Below, in pieces: positions 21,273 to 33,111 of a DNA stretch of 64,000 bases (positions are counted from its first letter, which is position 1; each line of letters opens with the position of its first letter). The DNA lies in the NCBI RefSeq assembly GCF_000264905.1, contig NW_006763137.1:1694748-1758747 (forward strand). Reading direction: 5' to 3'. The notes beneath the pieces were generated by a model, which made no database searches, was not told the origin of the DNA, and worked only from the letters and a program-made list of their open reading frames with translations. Origin of the DNA: Stereum hirsutum FP-91666 SS1. Taxonomy: Eukaryota; Basidiomycota; Agaricomycetes; Russulales; Stereaceae. A program made the translations under genes and the position numbers.

Positions 21273-23524
21273 ATGTCTTACTCTCTCTTCGCTGATCTCA
21301 CGCAACCGCCCTCGACGTCAAAAGAGTTCGCTGCAACAGATCTCGTTCACCTGCTTATACAGTATGTCGCCCATGACGTCTGTGCCCTTAGGCGCAACAC
21401 GCAAGTTTCCTTCCGTATTGTCGACAAGGCCCGCACCATCTGGACCAATATAAACAATCTTATCGATCGCACCGAAAAATCCGCTGCCTTCGACTGGGAT
21501 AGTTATGACAAGTTCATCGCAGCAATAGACCCATTGGAGGAGTTTGTTATTTTCTTACAGGGGGCTGACTTGATGCTCGTTGAAGCTGATAAACCTTTCC
21601 TTACTGTTTAGGGCTTTATTTGATCTCAGTCTCACGATCGAGAAAGAGGTCAAGTCCTACTTGCCCGAGGGCACTGGCATCGATGTCGGACTTCAGGCCG
21701 TGGACACTTGGCAGTCCAACAGGAAGATTTTGCGCGACAGCTTGAATACTCTATGCAATTCGAAGCCCTTTAAGGTAGCGGTTCATTGTTCTCCCAGCCA
21801 CGCTTCAAAATTACTGACATAACCCTTCTACAGGATCTCCCCGATTCCACCAAGGATGCGGAAGGGGACGAACTGAAAGACATCTACAGTGCTTACAAAC
21901 ATGACGATCTGGCCTTGCTTTCTGAGCTCTACTCATCCATCGAAGCAAACGTGCCGAATATTCGCAGTAAACGCATGTGAGTTTCCTACCTACTGTTTTC
22001 AACATCATCCCTTTGACCCCGTTTCACACCGCACACAGCGGAGAGCTTGCCAAGCAGAGCGATTCTCAGCTGAACCAGATTCGTGCCCAGCTTGCTGCTG
22101 CTCAGATGCCCGTCGACGACGTAGGCGATTCTTTAATCTACGACAGATACCCGCTCCTGACCACCCGTCATACCCTAGAATGTTTTTGTCCTGACGATCA
22201 GTTACAGCATGTTGATGTTTGGCGTCACGGGAATGTCGGCCAATGCAGCCCAGTATCCAGATTGGGCTTCGTATCCCAAAGTAAAAGACGTCTGGAGGGC
22301 AGCCAAAACGTAATTTGTTCGCTGATATGGCGTTGACGAAGCTTACAACACAGTCATCAGGTTTCTGGAGCATGTAAAGGCACAGCTAGATGACGCCACT
22401 GTCGAGAAGAATAAGTTGCAAGAAGCTTACAACGACTTTGTGGAGAAACTCAAGGTACGCTCGCATACAAAGCTCGACTATACAACTTTGTAACTCGTAG
22501 TAATCAACGGACATCAGAAATTATGTCCTACCGAGATGCCAGAGTCCTTCCTATCCCTGATGAAGACAGTGGGCACGATCAGAAGGCCGTACTATGGTCA
22601 AGCCTTGGCCTACGTTGCCGTTTGTCGCTATCTCGCTAAATGGTTCGAAAGCGAGGCAAACAAGACCTCGAAGAACGTCCTCCCTCTGCAGGAGTGGGTT
22701 TATCTTCTTCTTATTTGGTAACAACGCGATGACATGACGGCTTCTTTAGTGCTTTCGACAAGACTCTCGATGCCTTCAACGATGCCGTCGCCGCGGCTAC
22801 GTCGCTCAGGGAGGTCGATTCTGTCAGCGAAGCTAACACGAAGGCCGTTGAATCGCTTGCAGCAGCCAAGGAAAAACTCAAGCAGTGCTTTACCGACTTC
22901 AAGGTCAGTGGTTCTACCTCTTCTTCCGGTGAATGGAGAATGTATGATGTACTTTCTCCAGCTTGAATCATGGAATGAGTATGACACAAAGATCACGACG
23001 GCGATTGCGAGCGATAAAGGGAGAATGGAGAAGCTCAAAGCGTATCAAGACAATGTGAGACGATTTTGTCCTTCCAACGACGAGTCGGATATCGCTGAAC
23101 TTACATTATTCTGATAGCCCCAACATGCCACCAACGTGGATGTCATTCCTGCCGACACGGTTGACATCACGATCAAACCATTCAATGGGGAACGTGCGAT
23201 CTCAAAGGAAAAAACTCGTACGCGAGCGTTCTCGCCAGTCCAGCTGCTTGGATCAGGCTAACGTAACCCTGTTCGCGATGTGATACAGTCAAAGTCAGGC
23301 CAGACGCCCGCCTCGCCGCCATCCGCCACGACTTCTGCAAGTATCTCGACGTGGCAGACAAAACCGCTGCCCTCGCTAGCTTTGACGCGTCTAGATTCAA
23401 GAAGGACGACGGCGCTGTCGTTGCTCTGGACACTGAGATCAAGGAGATTGCAGAGGACAAGAAGTGCACGCTCAGATTCATCATCGGTCCGCCAGATGTT
23501 AAGCCGAAGACTAATGGGGTTTGA
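21273..23524 (+). CDS. Orphan coiled-coil protein with a ubiquitin-like-looking C-terminus
   Basis: Not recognised. About eleven exons join in frame from ATG 21273 (MSYSLFADLTQPPSTSKEF) to TGA 23522-23524, roughly 570-600 residues. Almost the whole body is helical: repeated heptad-like blocks such as LSLTIEKEVKSYL, EAYNDFVEKLK and SLAAAKEKLKQCFTDFK suggest long helical hairpins. In the middle, after the intron ending near 22179, sits one hydrophobic stretch (NVFVLTISYSMLMFGVTGM) that could be a membrane helix. The last ~110 residues alternate strands and one helix: VDITIKPFNGERAIS, then LKVRPDARLAAIRHDFCKYL, and CTLRFIIGPP; this resembles a beta-grasp (ubiquitin-like) fold. An elongated helical bundle with one central hydrophobic helix is seen in several membrane-active or scaffold families, but I cannot assign one. 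Several introns are supported by protein continuity only. Confidence 0.6.
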
Positions 23525-24341
23525 ACTTGAGTTTTGTTTGGCGCAAGGCTTGATTTTTTCTATCCGACACCTTTATTTACTACGTTACGGTTTGAGTCGT
23601 CCTACTATGCTTTGCCCTTCTATCCTACTTCGTGCCTTAGCCAGTATTCTTCAATAATATGATTTATATGCTTTTCTCTCTTCACCGATACGGGTTCTGA
23701 GCCAGAAGTTCACGTGCCACTGCCAAACTGCCCGTATTCTTGGTGATCGCTGCTATAGTCAGGCCTCACCGGAGAAGGCTTTGTGCTCTGTCATTGCATT
23801 CAATATTTAGAAGGGCCCTGTCGATTCTTCAGCGATGGCCGCGCCACAGTGGCTCGATTCATCTCGGTGGAAGAGTTCGTCTTTCTTCAGGAGCTGACCC
23901 TTTGGGCACGACACTGGAAACTTTCGGTGTCACGAAATTGGACCCCACGGCGTTACTGAGAGAATCAGCACGCCGCGTAGTAGAGGACGCAGTAATGTCT
24001 TAGGTGCTTGTTCGATTCTAGAGTAAGGGTACGTATGTCCATACAATATGTTCAGACAAGGTCTGTGGACAGTACGTGTTAGGCAGCACATATATTGGAC
24101 AACAGCTCATAGCAATAAGAAAGCAGTACAAAGCAAATAGATAACGCTCGATACACATAAGCATACACAAATGAAGGATATGAACTTGTAGTGAAGGTAG
24201 TAGCCACTGCGGTACATCTTGTCTAGCATACGGCGCGGAGGATCCGCTCAGTTCTCTCCTCACCTGCGAGGTGAGCCACAATAAATATGCCCCAGGGGCT
24301 TCGTCTTCGAGGAAGATTACCGCAAGAGCGCATTAAAGTTA
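23525..24341. other. Intergenic between convergent genes
   Basis: About 800 bp at the 3' ends of the coiled-coil orphan and paralogue A. AT-richer than the genes; no motif seen. Confidence 0.45.
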
Positions 24342-25106
24342 TCAACGTACAACGTAGTGGATGAATGGAAAGACGGAGAACACGGCGACGACTGTCATGA
24401 CAATTCTGGTGACCAAAGGTTCCGTTGTCCAAACGTACATCAAGACACCGATCATACTACATAGGATGCCGAGAAAAAGACTGAGAAACCCTGTACCAGG
24501 AAAGAAGGAGGAAACAGAGCGACCAGAGTTTCAGCGAAGTACAATCTTTCAATGAATTACGCTCACAATGCCATGTAATGGACCTCACCCCTCGACTGAC
24601 GCCATACCTTGCGAGAAGGTCAGCGGTGCTTGCACTCAGCCTTCCTTGGGCATGGAGAGTCTCAGGATCAGACCGTGCAGCGTTCAGCGGCATTTCGCCA
24701 AACATCTCCGTGATAATGAGCGAGGATACTGTGGCCCCGATGTTCAGGAGAAGGCCAGAGTAGACAAAACCGAGCATAACGTCCTGAACACTTTGGTCAA
24801 CATTGGCACGGCTCGCTAAAGGGGGTTGAGCCTTCATGAAAGTGAGGAGCTGAGCATCTAAGAGCACTATGAGTGCCGACTACGCAAATCCGCGATAATT
24901 AGCATTTCAAACCATTTAAGAGGTATGTTGATGAAGCATTGAAAATGCTACTCACTACAGCGGCAGCACTTTGAGATGACGAGATCCAGCTCGATTGTAC
25001 AGCTTTGAGGATAGCGGGTAGATCATCTGGCTGCTTAATCAGCTTGAGCACCTCAACGGCTTGAGGCAAGATAAGGCGTACAAGAGATGTCTGTAATTGG
25101 TGCCAT
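24342..25106 (-). CDS. Small membrane protein, paralogue A of a three-member local family
   Basis: Member of an uncharacterised fungal membrane-protein family with two more copies in this window (B at 29900, C at 35079). Exons are 25106-25082, 25026-24956, 24879-24567 and 24490-24342, giving 185 residues. Shared family features: a short variable N-terminus ending in Tyr at the first splice junction, QSSWISSSQSAAAVSALI, then DAQLLTFMKA, a hydrophobic segment (VMLGFVYSGLLLNIGATVSS), the family core LIITEMFGEMPLNAAR, a variable hydrophilic loop with LLARYG, a WHW motif split by the last intron, and two C-terminal hydrophobic helices separated by EPLVTRIVM. About three membrane passes are expected. 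It has the smallest exon 3 of the three copies (313 versus 334 nt). Function unknown; intact as far as I can see. Confidence 0.75.
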
Positions 25107-26911
25107 GATCAAGACTCTGAGCTATGCCAATGCTGGGTGATATCTCAAGCTTTAAGTATGATGCAACAAACAGATTGAAGACGAAGAGAAGGAGATTGGA
25201 GTATGAAGCTCGTCCTGTCCTCTTCGGCTGGTCTTTTGTAGACAGTAGTGCATGATCCAGACCGAGACCGAGGCCTTCAAGATTGGAGGACTAGTTTGTG
25301 CCCCAAGAGTCCTCGTGGATCATTCGTACGTTACCAAACACTGGTAATTTCGAGCTTCTATATGCTGCTTACAACGTACGAGGCGGGGTAGGTTGAATTC
25401 AGGCATGTCAGAGATTGTCTAACTCGAGAAGGATGAAACAAAACAAGGTGGTGTGAAGATGAGCACTGGTTTCAGGGAGTCATATTCTATGCGTACGTTA
25501 GTGCACAGCAACCGCAAGGAACGACGATTGCGACGAGTTAGCATTACATGGGCAAGGCGGATGCCTCAAGGCGTTGCTCGCGGTGAGCCTCGCAAATTTG
25601 CAAACTCATAGACGTCGAGAGAAAAGAATTATCGTTGCGCTCCCAGCGGATTATGGGGTTTCATATCGCGCAATCGCTTCTCAAGGTTGGGAACTAGAAA
25701 CGAACTACGCGAGAGGGACTCAGGAGGAAACGTATGTATCAGGAGTTGTTAGGTTGATGAGACTACTGCTCAACATTCTCCAGTCTCTGCACTGGCGAGA
25801 TGCACGAGAAGACATGAATACTGCTTCCCCGTTCTCCCAATGCGACCTGTGGCATCATCCGCTTGCGCGGAAATGACAAACAACACTCCTTAATACGTCT
25901 GGCCCTATAATACGAGAGGTCGCGCTATATGACCTTCATACGATTGGCCACGCTGTTTTTCATGCGACGAGCACGACATTTGAGCTAGAACACGGAGCAT
26001 GCCAGACGATATGAATCGATCTCAGCCACATCGTGGGGGCCATACGGGAACCCTGTGTGCACTGTGCGCAACGTCGGAAGACACCAGCCGAACTAGCCTA
26101 TTTGCGAGAGGCTCGCTGCTAAAATCTGGTACATACCTCGTAAGGCTTTTATGCTCGGTCTACGAATTGAAATCGGCGGTTGGTACCAGCACAACCACTA
26201 CAAGGTGTGGTCCAAGTGATGAGGCCGTATGGCTAAGAAAAGTAGGGTCCATGTGTCGGATCGATGAGCATCGCCCTCAGGCCGTGGGGTTGCCACAGCG
26301 GTTTCGCCCGTATACAACGGCCACATTACGAGCCTAGAGAGCACCGAGGGGGTGAGACAGAGGGAGACAGAAAGGACGAACCTATCATCACGGGTGGCAA
26401 AGTTACGGAGGCTATGAGACGCACAAAGGATGCTTAAAAGGCTCAGGGATGGGGAGGGGGCCTAGTCGCCAACCGTCTTGAGACTCGCACCAGCCGTCAT
26501 TCTCCCCACGCGTAGCAGAGTAGGTCACCAGCCTGGGGAGGGTAATGAAGAAAGGTGACGGTCGTGAGGACATCACGGTCTCGCTTACCGTTGAGTTGCA
26601 CTGGACCCAAGCTCGGGTGACGAGTAAGCTCAAAGTACAAGAGCTCTCGTGGTATACGTTAGAGTCAACTTGAAGGACTAATTTTCTACTAATTTGTCCA
26701 AGAGCACGAACTTCTGATTGCAAGCGTGGGAACACTTTTTCGCCCAATTCGGACCGTAAGATGACCAAATTGGTACGAAATTCACGTCGCGTCTTACCGC
26801 CACAACGCCAGTATTCGCATTCTGTGAGAGGCCCTCGCTCATAACTTCTAGCTTGGCCTCACATCATCCTCTCTTAGAAGCTTGGTCACTTCTAATAAGC
26901 TAGTCGGCATC
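25107..26911. other. Long intergenic region, 1.8 kb
   Basis: 5' flank of paralogue A and 5' flank of Paf1. A 119-codon minus-strand frame (26412-26768) has a protein-like stretch (FPRLQSEVRALGQISRKLVL), but I found no start codon with consistent splicing, so it is not called. Nothing else recognisable. Confidence 0.4.
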
Positions 26912-28881
26912 ATGAGCGTAAAGAAATCGTGCGTATGACCTACTGTGCACTCTTTGTCTACTTTGTTGATTGGAGTGTGTAATGTGTCACTCAGAAAGCT
27001 GGATCTCCTTGTTCGCGTCCGATATCAAAACCCACTTCCAGCACCTCCATGTCCTCCGAAAATCCTCGATATTCCTACTGCTGTTCTCCGCTATGCTCGA
27101 CCTGAACTTCTCGATTCGGTCGCAAACGAGATGCCTCTGCCGATGATCGTCGACGCTGAGTGTGGAATGCCCCTGGATCTGGCCAAATGGGAGGCGTTAT
27201 GGGAAGAGGGAGCAGACGAATCTGGTGCGCTTCTTCCGGTTCACAGTCAAAACAATATCTCATACAAATCTACTGGCCACGTCCCTGCTGTAACGGATGC
27301 CCATATACAGCTCTAAATCCGGATCCAGAAGCAGTGGCTTTACTTGATCCAAAAGACCAATTGTTGCTTCTTGACCCCTCATCGTCCTCAGCCTTCGGGA
27401 CAGGCGAGTTCTCGAGGGTTGGCTCCGGCGTGTCAACACCAATAGCGCATGTCCCATGGCTACGAAAGACGGAGTATATTAGTCGCGACGCGGCCTCTAC
27501 CGCACCACGAATATCGCAAAACGATGTGTATGTCTCTTAATCTACGTGTTTTTGACTTGCTCAAGCTTTCAGACTGACATTTTCACCGATCGGTGCTCTC
27601 GTGTTCTCCGCACGTATAGGCGTGACCTGTACGATGAGGTTGACGTCTCGCACGAAGCTCAGCTCCGCGCTGTGGAAACTTCCTTTGAAGCTGCAAACGT
27701 AGACGATTCGCTTTCTTCCTTCAGGCATCCGACAAAACCGTCTGTGCACGCCGTGGAAAGCTATGAGATTCTGCCAGACGCGGATACATGGGCAAACTCG
27801 TACGACTTGTTCAAATTTAGCGAACGGCCCGGGGATCGGAATCCAGAGGTACGTGGTAAACCCCCACCATATACGAACCATTGGCTATTCCCCATGAAGA
27901 CTGATGTGACATTTGCCCTACGATTATCCCTCTAGCTCGATGATCCACGGCTGGACTGCGCTATAATGCGACCTATGGAGGACGAGGGAGAGCATTATCT
28001 AGCATACTACCTTATGAAGGAAGACCAGGATGCCTCACGGTTCAAACAAGCACGACTTGAGTCTGGTATTGATGCACTCGTCCCGGAAGACGAGGTTTGT
28101 CTCCTCAAACTTCATCAAGCATGGTTTCTTTTACTGAAAATTAAATCTCTTAAAACAGGCTACAGATTTCCACTTTGTGCGAGACTACGAGGTTGTCAAG
28201 ATCGAACAAGACGTACCCAACGAGTTTCTGCTACTATTCGATGATGGTGACATCGAAGTCGATGTGCCACCTTCTGTGTCACACCATATTCCTGTACCAA
28301 AGGCGGACAAACCTGCTGATAGGGGCGAGGCACGGGAGTTGGAAAAGAAGAGACAACGGGAACGACAGAGAGAGCCCCGAGGCAAAGGCGTGTATTACAA
28401 GGATATCAAACGGAAGATGCTTTTGAAAAAGAAGCGCACTGAAGTACGTCCATTAGTCCACGAGTTCCGTATCCCAGCCTTCTTAGTTGATTTCAAAAAT
28501 CACCGCCTTCAGCCAATGGAGCACTCCCCAGATAAATGGGCACTCATTCGTTTTGCACATGTTCCTCCTTCACCCGAAGAAATTGAAGAGCGGTCCGAGA
28601 CACTGGCGGAAGTCTACGACCCGCTCTACCTTCTACACGAAGCAGACGCAGAAGGTGAAGATGATATCGTCGTGCACAATGGCCCAACGACAAACGCGCA
28701 CACTGGGATCACAAAGAATGGTGTGGCAAGCGGTGGTGTCATCGCTTTGGGTGCCGAACCTACTGGATCCAATGGTGCAATGGACGGGATCATCGAGCAA
28801 GGATTGAGCGGAGATGGAGCCGGAGTACAGGCAGCTGAGATGGATGCGAATGGTGGTGGCGAGCCCATCAAAGTAGAGTAA
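26912..28881 (+). CDS. PAF1: Paf1, RNA polymerase II-associated factor 1
   Basis: Core subunit of the Paf1 complex, which travels with RNA polymerase II, promotes elongation and is needed for H2B ubiquitylation and H3K4/K36 methylation. The first coding exon is 17 nt (26912-26928, MSVKKS); the second opens with KLDLLVRVRYQNPLPAPPCP, the highly conserved Paf1 N-terminus that binds Leo1. Further landmarks are PWLRKTEYISRD, the FEAANVDD segment, SYEILPDADTWANSYDLFKF, ESGIDALVPEDEATDFHFVR and the basic RDIKR-like block KGVYYKDIKRKMLLKKKR. A final acidic and Gly/Asn-rich tail follows, ending in EPIKVE. All junctions examined keep frame. Length (about 500 residues) is usual for fungi. The first intron splits codon 6 (TC|A). 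Confidence 0.92.
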
Positions 28882-29899
28882 CTCATTCGTTTCGATGAAG
28901 GTCTGTTACTCGTCTTGCATTGCTTATCTTGTATCGGTCATCGCGCTTGCTCTCGTATTGAACCATCAGTTTCGTACGATATCGCTCCCCGCAAAGGGTT
29001 GCCTGCGATTGGGTAGATATCGTATGAGGTCCTGGTTTCATTTACCATCCCTCCAAGGGCATCGCTTTTCTCAGGCGAGATTAGTGCGGATTAGACTGGG
29101 GGTGTTGGCATCCTCGACTTGTGCACAACGTCGCACCTATCCCGCCATTCGATCGTACAGGACGTTCAAACTCACCCCAGCGAAACCTCCGCGGCTGCTT
29201 TCGCCGGGCGTTCAACAACGTTCAACGGCGCTACTACTGCATGTAAGTCTCGTGTTCGATGCTAATATGAAGTTCACTCAATTCCGAGCTGCACAGCAAT
29301 AGCGACTTCAACCCATACCGGTGGTCGGTCCTCTTAATCGATGCACTAGGATGCACTGTTTCGTCATAAGGAGCTCTTACTGCCTCGACGTCGCGTTTCC
29401 CTCGTGTTTGCACTGATCCTGCGTGATATACCGCTTTGACCTCGAGCGCGCACGATCTGCGTCCCCATGTTAATCTTTAAACACGAAAGTCATGGCACGA
29501 GAGTACGGGATAAGAGAAGGTTATGAAATGAGAGATAATAGCGGCCCGCACTGAACTTCTGCTCCCAGCGTCCCATCACAAAGCCGGAAAGGCAGAGTTT
29601 CTCAGCGCGCGTTTGTTGAGTGTCCGTCTGGGTTGATTTGAATGGTGTGTGCGGGAGAACGACCGGCGCAAGCTCTCGCTTTGAACGTGAAGATATTTTC
29701 CGGAGAATGTTCATGCTCTGTCTTGTGCAGTATGAAGGGACCAAGAGCGCCTCACAGGACCGCCGGCTTGTTCAACACTGTTCAGTTCGCCACTTATAAG
29801 CCCCCGAACTTCGCTAAGACTCGATACCCTCGACCGCAACAAAGCACCTCATCTCACTTTCACCCCTAAGCCCTCTATCCTGTTCCCTGATCGTAATCC
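28882..29899. other. Intergenic region, 1 kb
   Basis: 3' flank of Paf1 and 5' flank of paralogue B. A 135-codon plus frame at 28895 has no family features and no stop-proof splice extension. A weak TTATAAG is at 29796-29802, about 100 bp upstream of the paralogue B ATG. Confidence 0.4.
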
Positions 29900-30672
29900 A
29901 TGATGAAGGACACCATGGAAGTCTCCTGTAGGCCACACCCTCCTTATGTACAGCAAAGTCTCGCTCATAATTTCATACCTATGCAGATACCCTTCCCCCT
30001 GCGATCCAGTCTATCCAAGCCAGCTACATTTCGTCCTCCCAAAGTGCTGCAGCAGTCGTACGGATCTGTTTACATTGTAATTTCACAGTCCGTGGACGCT
30101 GACCAGATTCATTGTGATAGTCTGCCCTAATTGCTGCCACAGACGCTCAGCTGCTCGGGTTCATGAAAGGTATCAAGCTGACGGACCCAACAGAGCCTTT
30201 CAGCATGCACCCCGGAGTCTACAACGCGATGCTGGGTTTGAACTACGCCGGTCTCTTCCTGTGCATCAGCGCCACCATATCTCAGCTCATCATGACGGAG
30301 ATCTTCGGCGAACTCCCTCTCAACGCTGCTCGGAAGAGTGTGGGTGAAGGGCAGTTCAAGAGCATGCATCGGAATGGAGCGATTTCGTCCAGCCTGTCTG
30401 ATTTGCTGGTCAGGTACGGTGCGAGGCCAGGATTTCATTGGGTTTCGTGGCACTGTGAGTTCCACCTTGATATCACCGCGCGCCGAAGCTTGAACATATT
30501 CCTCACCTCGGGCCTTTCACCGACAGGGTTCCTCTCCCTTTTCATTGGTATTTTTGTATCAGTCTTGAGCGTGTTGCTCTATATCATGGTGGAAGAACCG
30601 ATGCCTACTAAGATTATAATGGGTTTTCTGGTCGTGTACTCCTTCATACCTTTCCTTCACTATTTCTCTTGA
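29900..30672 (+). CDS. Small membrane protein, paralogue B
   Basis: Second member of the local family. Exons are 29900-29927, 29987-30057, 30121-30454 and 30527-30672, giving 192 residues. Intron phases (1, 0, 1) and exon 2 length (71 nt) are identical to A and C. Conserved blocks: IQSIQASYISSSQSAAAV, SALIAATDAQLLGFMKGIKL, hydrophobic LGLNYAGLFLCISATISQ, MTEIFGELPLNAAR, LLVRYG, the split WHW, then FLSLFIGIFVSVLSVLLYIM and PTKIIMGFLVVYSFIPFL. The gene reads as intact. It is on the opposite strand to A and C, so these are not simple tandem copies. The predicted topology is three helices with a hydrophilic loop of about 60 residues; cellular site and role are unknown. Confidence 0.76.
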
Positions 30673-31438
30673 GGCTTGTCTCGGGCGGCCTTCTGAGACG
30701 GTTTTCATTATTTCGCCGAGATGGCTCGACGTGTTGACATCCTGTTCTCTGTTCCTGATACTATACCTGCCATACTGCTCATTTCAGATTTGTTGTGTAA
30801 TATCTGTACCTTTCTTCTTACCGTATAATTCATCCTATACCCATTTTTGTAGTCAGTGAAAGCAGAATCTAGTCACGTCGACTAACCATGCACTATAGCT
30901 TACCTTACCGCATCGCCCACCAATCGAGCGCCTATATATTATATACCACTTTGTGCTTTGGACTTCCTCGGATTCTCGCGGGCGTGGGATGATAGAGTGC
31001 AGGATTCTCAGATCCGGGCGACAACGACGTCTGCCAAAAGGGGCGGAACAAAGACTTGACTTCGAATGACGCAATGAGCCAGATTTCCGGGTCCGTGAGC
31101 TATGCCACACGCCACATAATTTGTGGACGCGCCTTCCACGAAGAGCGCGTATTTCGCGTAAGTAGTAGATGTCGGTCATTATACGGTCACAATGGTAAGA
31201 CACTGATGACATCTCAGCAAGCAGACTGGAATAGCTTGAGAAAGAGTAGATAGAGCTACAGAGTTCAACGTCGACGTTGACAATGACAATGTCACGACAC
31301 AGCAGAAACAACACCGCAGAAAGTTCGCAATAGCACCACACGGCTGAGAGTTTCCATGCATCCTCGAGCATGGACAGATAACCAAGAGCCCTGGACACAG
31401 TGAGGTCTTGATGATGCTCACTGGGCCCGCTCTTGGGA
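30673..31438. other. Intergenic between convergent genes
   Basis: 3' flanks of paralogue B and eIF4E. A 226-codon minus frame covers 30853-31533. Its left part lies downstream of the eIF4E stop and its right part overlaps the last eIF4E exon in another frame, so it is not a gene. Confidence 0.5.
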
Positions 31439-32781
31439 TCATGAGAGTGGCGTACGGTCGATGGCTGAGTTTCTGAACGACGATTTGTCTTGCATAGAGT
31501 CTGTGATGGAGAGGTCAACACGAGTGTGAGCATGCTACGAGCGGAATTTGAGAATGCGGGGAGGTGGGTACGTACCGTTGTTAGATTTGTATTCCATGAC
31601 CGTTGTCATAGGCAGGTTCAACACTCGCCGTATCGTATCTCTGTGTGACCAAATTCATCAACATGGTATGAAATTTCCAAGCCGGGATTTAGTGGACAGC
31701 TGCGAAAGTCGTATGCGAGCAGGTATACGACGCACCTTATCCTCTCCCTAACCTTCGGATCCTCCACCCTGTTCCAGATACTGATGATATCCTCACTCTG
31801 CCTCACACTAATCGTACATCCACAGATTTCTGGCCACTCCTCTTCCCTCTCCTTCACGTCCTTCTCTTTATCCTTATCCTTCCCACTCGACGGTGCCACT
31901 CCCGCTACAGCACCCGACCTCCAACTAGGTTTATCATCCCCCTTCTTGCCCTTCTCCACCGGAGCCTGCACCTCCTCGCTCGTCCCACTATCCTCCTTCC
32001 CGTGCCCAGACACACCATTGCCATTCGTATTCCCCAAAGGGCCGCCAGATCCCACCCCAGGCGTAGGGTTCACGTCAGCAAACTGGTCACCTACAATGGC
32101 GAGCACAAGGTCCTCCCATAGACGATCTGCGACGCCTTTGCGAAGTCTGATTATCCATTTTCCACCGGGGAGGTTGAGAGGGTCCTCCCAAACTGGACGA
32201 CGGACACCTGAGTGAAATAGAAGATAGTCTGTTGTTGGAAGAAGGGCGGAGGGCGGGAGGAGGTGTGTCCAGAGGGACCAGAACGATTCCACCTGGGATG
32301 AAAGATGAAAAAAATGGTAAGATTGATCTTGTGAGAGTCTCAGGATGAATTGGTGTACTGACGGAAGAGAATGCGGCTATCTTCTTGATGCCCTCTTCGT
32401 AGTTGGTAATTTTGTTTCCAGGAGTACGTTGTTGTCTGAACCAAAAGACCCAGCTACAAAAATGGAAAAGGAAGTGCCAGTGATCAGCGGACATAGATTT
32501 ACATTGGAAAAGCGGATTCCGGATACAAACGTAGATCTGAGTGGATGTACGGTCGTCTGACCGGCAGTTAGTCCTGCAGTCTCGGTCTCGGTCAATGAGG
32601 TTGAGAAGTGGCGACTAGGTATGCGAGGCCGTGCAGCTATACCTGCAGAGGGCGTTGTTGCAGAAATATTAGAGGTAGGCGGCGTAGACACAGTCGTGGT
32701 TGTGGATGAATCCTTGTCTTTCCCCGAGTTTGCGACGAAACGGGAGTGTGAGGCGGAGTGGTTGGAGAAGTAACCAGCCAT
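31439..32781 (-). CDS. Class II eIF4E (4E-HP-like cap-binding protein)
   Basis: mRNA 5'-cap-binding protein of the eIF4E family. The N-terminal ~75 residues are Ser/Thr-rich and disordered; the fold starts at HPLRSTWVFWFRQQRTPGNK. The position of the first cap-stacking Trp of canonical eIF4E (Trp56 in human) is Tyr here (TNYEEGIKKIAAF), a hallmark of the 4E-HP/class II group. The second (VWEDP, Trp-Glu) is kept, as is GGKWIIRLRKGVADRLWEDL. An insertion of about 80 residues, charged and Gly/Lys/Asp-rich, separates GDQF from EICGCTISVRQSEDIISIWNR. Exon 1 is 32781-32531; the last exon ends with DSMQDKSSFRNSAIDRTPLS at 31439. Such proteins usually repress or tune translation of selected mRNAs rather than drive bulk initiation. 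Head to head with Kei1. Confidence 0.88.
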
Positions 32782-33111
32782 AGACTTTGATGGGTGTTGT
32801 AGTGGGAAAGGGGATATGAATACCTATAAAAATAAGTAAAATATCCGTGAAGATGCTGGCGTCGAGTGTCGGCTGTCTGATGGATGAGGTTAGCGTTAAA
32901 GTGGAGGAAGGCGTGTATGAGTATGTGGAGTGAGGGAGAGCAAGCGTGAGTGAACAGGAGAAAGTGCAGAAATTCGGAAAGCAGGAAAAACGACACAAGT
33001 CCGGCCGGCCACGCGACCCGCGTTCATCAGCCAAAGTTCATCATCCACTTCTCTTTCCCCCTCCACGACCTCCCCCATCCCTTTTCCTTTGTTTTGGCCT
33101 CATTTGTTAGG
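32782..33111. promoter_or_regulatory. Shared divergent 5' region, eIF4E / Kei1
   Basis: 330 bp between two divergent start codons, with long pyrimidine-rich tracts towards Kei1 (about 33050-33100). No coding signal. Confidence 0.5.

Noticed and set aside
26412..26768. Minus-strand frame with protein-like sequence
   Set aside because: No upstream start or acceptor keeps the frame and no family is recognised, so I could not support a gene.
28895..29302. Plus-strand frame after Paf1 with an N-terminal hydrophobic stretch
   Set aside because: It starts 14 bp after the Paf1 stop codon, has no domain and is likely 3' UTR.
30853..31533. 226-codon minus-strand frame
   Set aside because: Its right part overlaps the final eIF4E exon in another frame and the rest is eIF4E 3' flank. 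The real exon ends with a stop at 31439.
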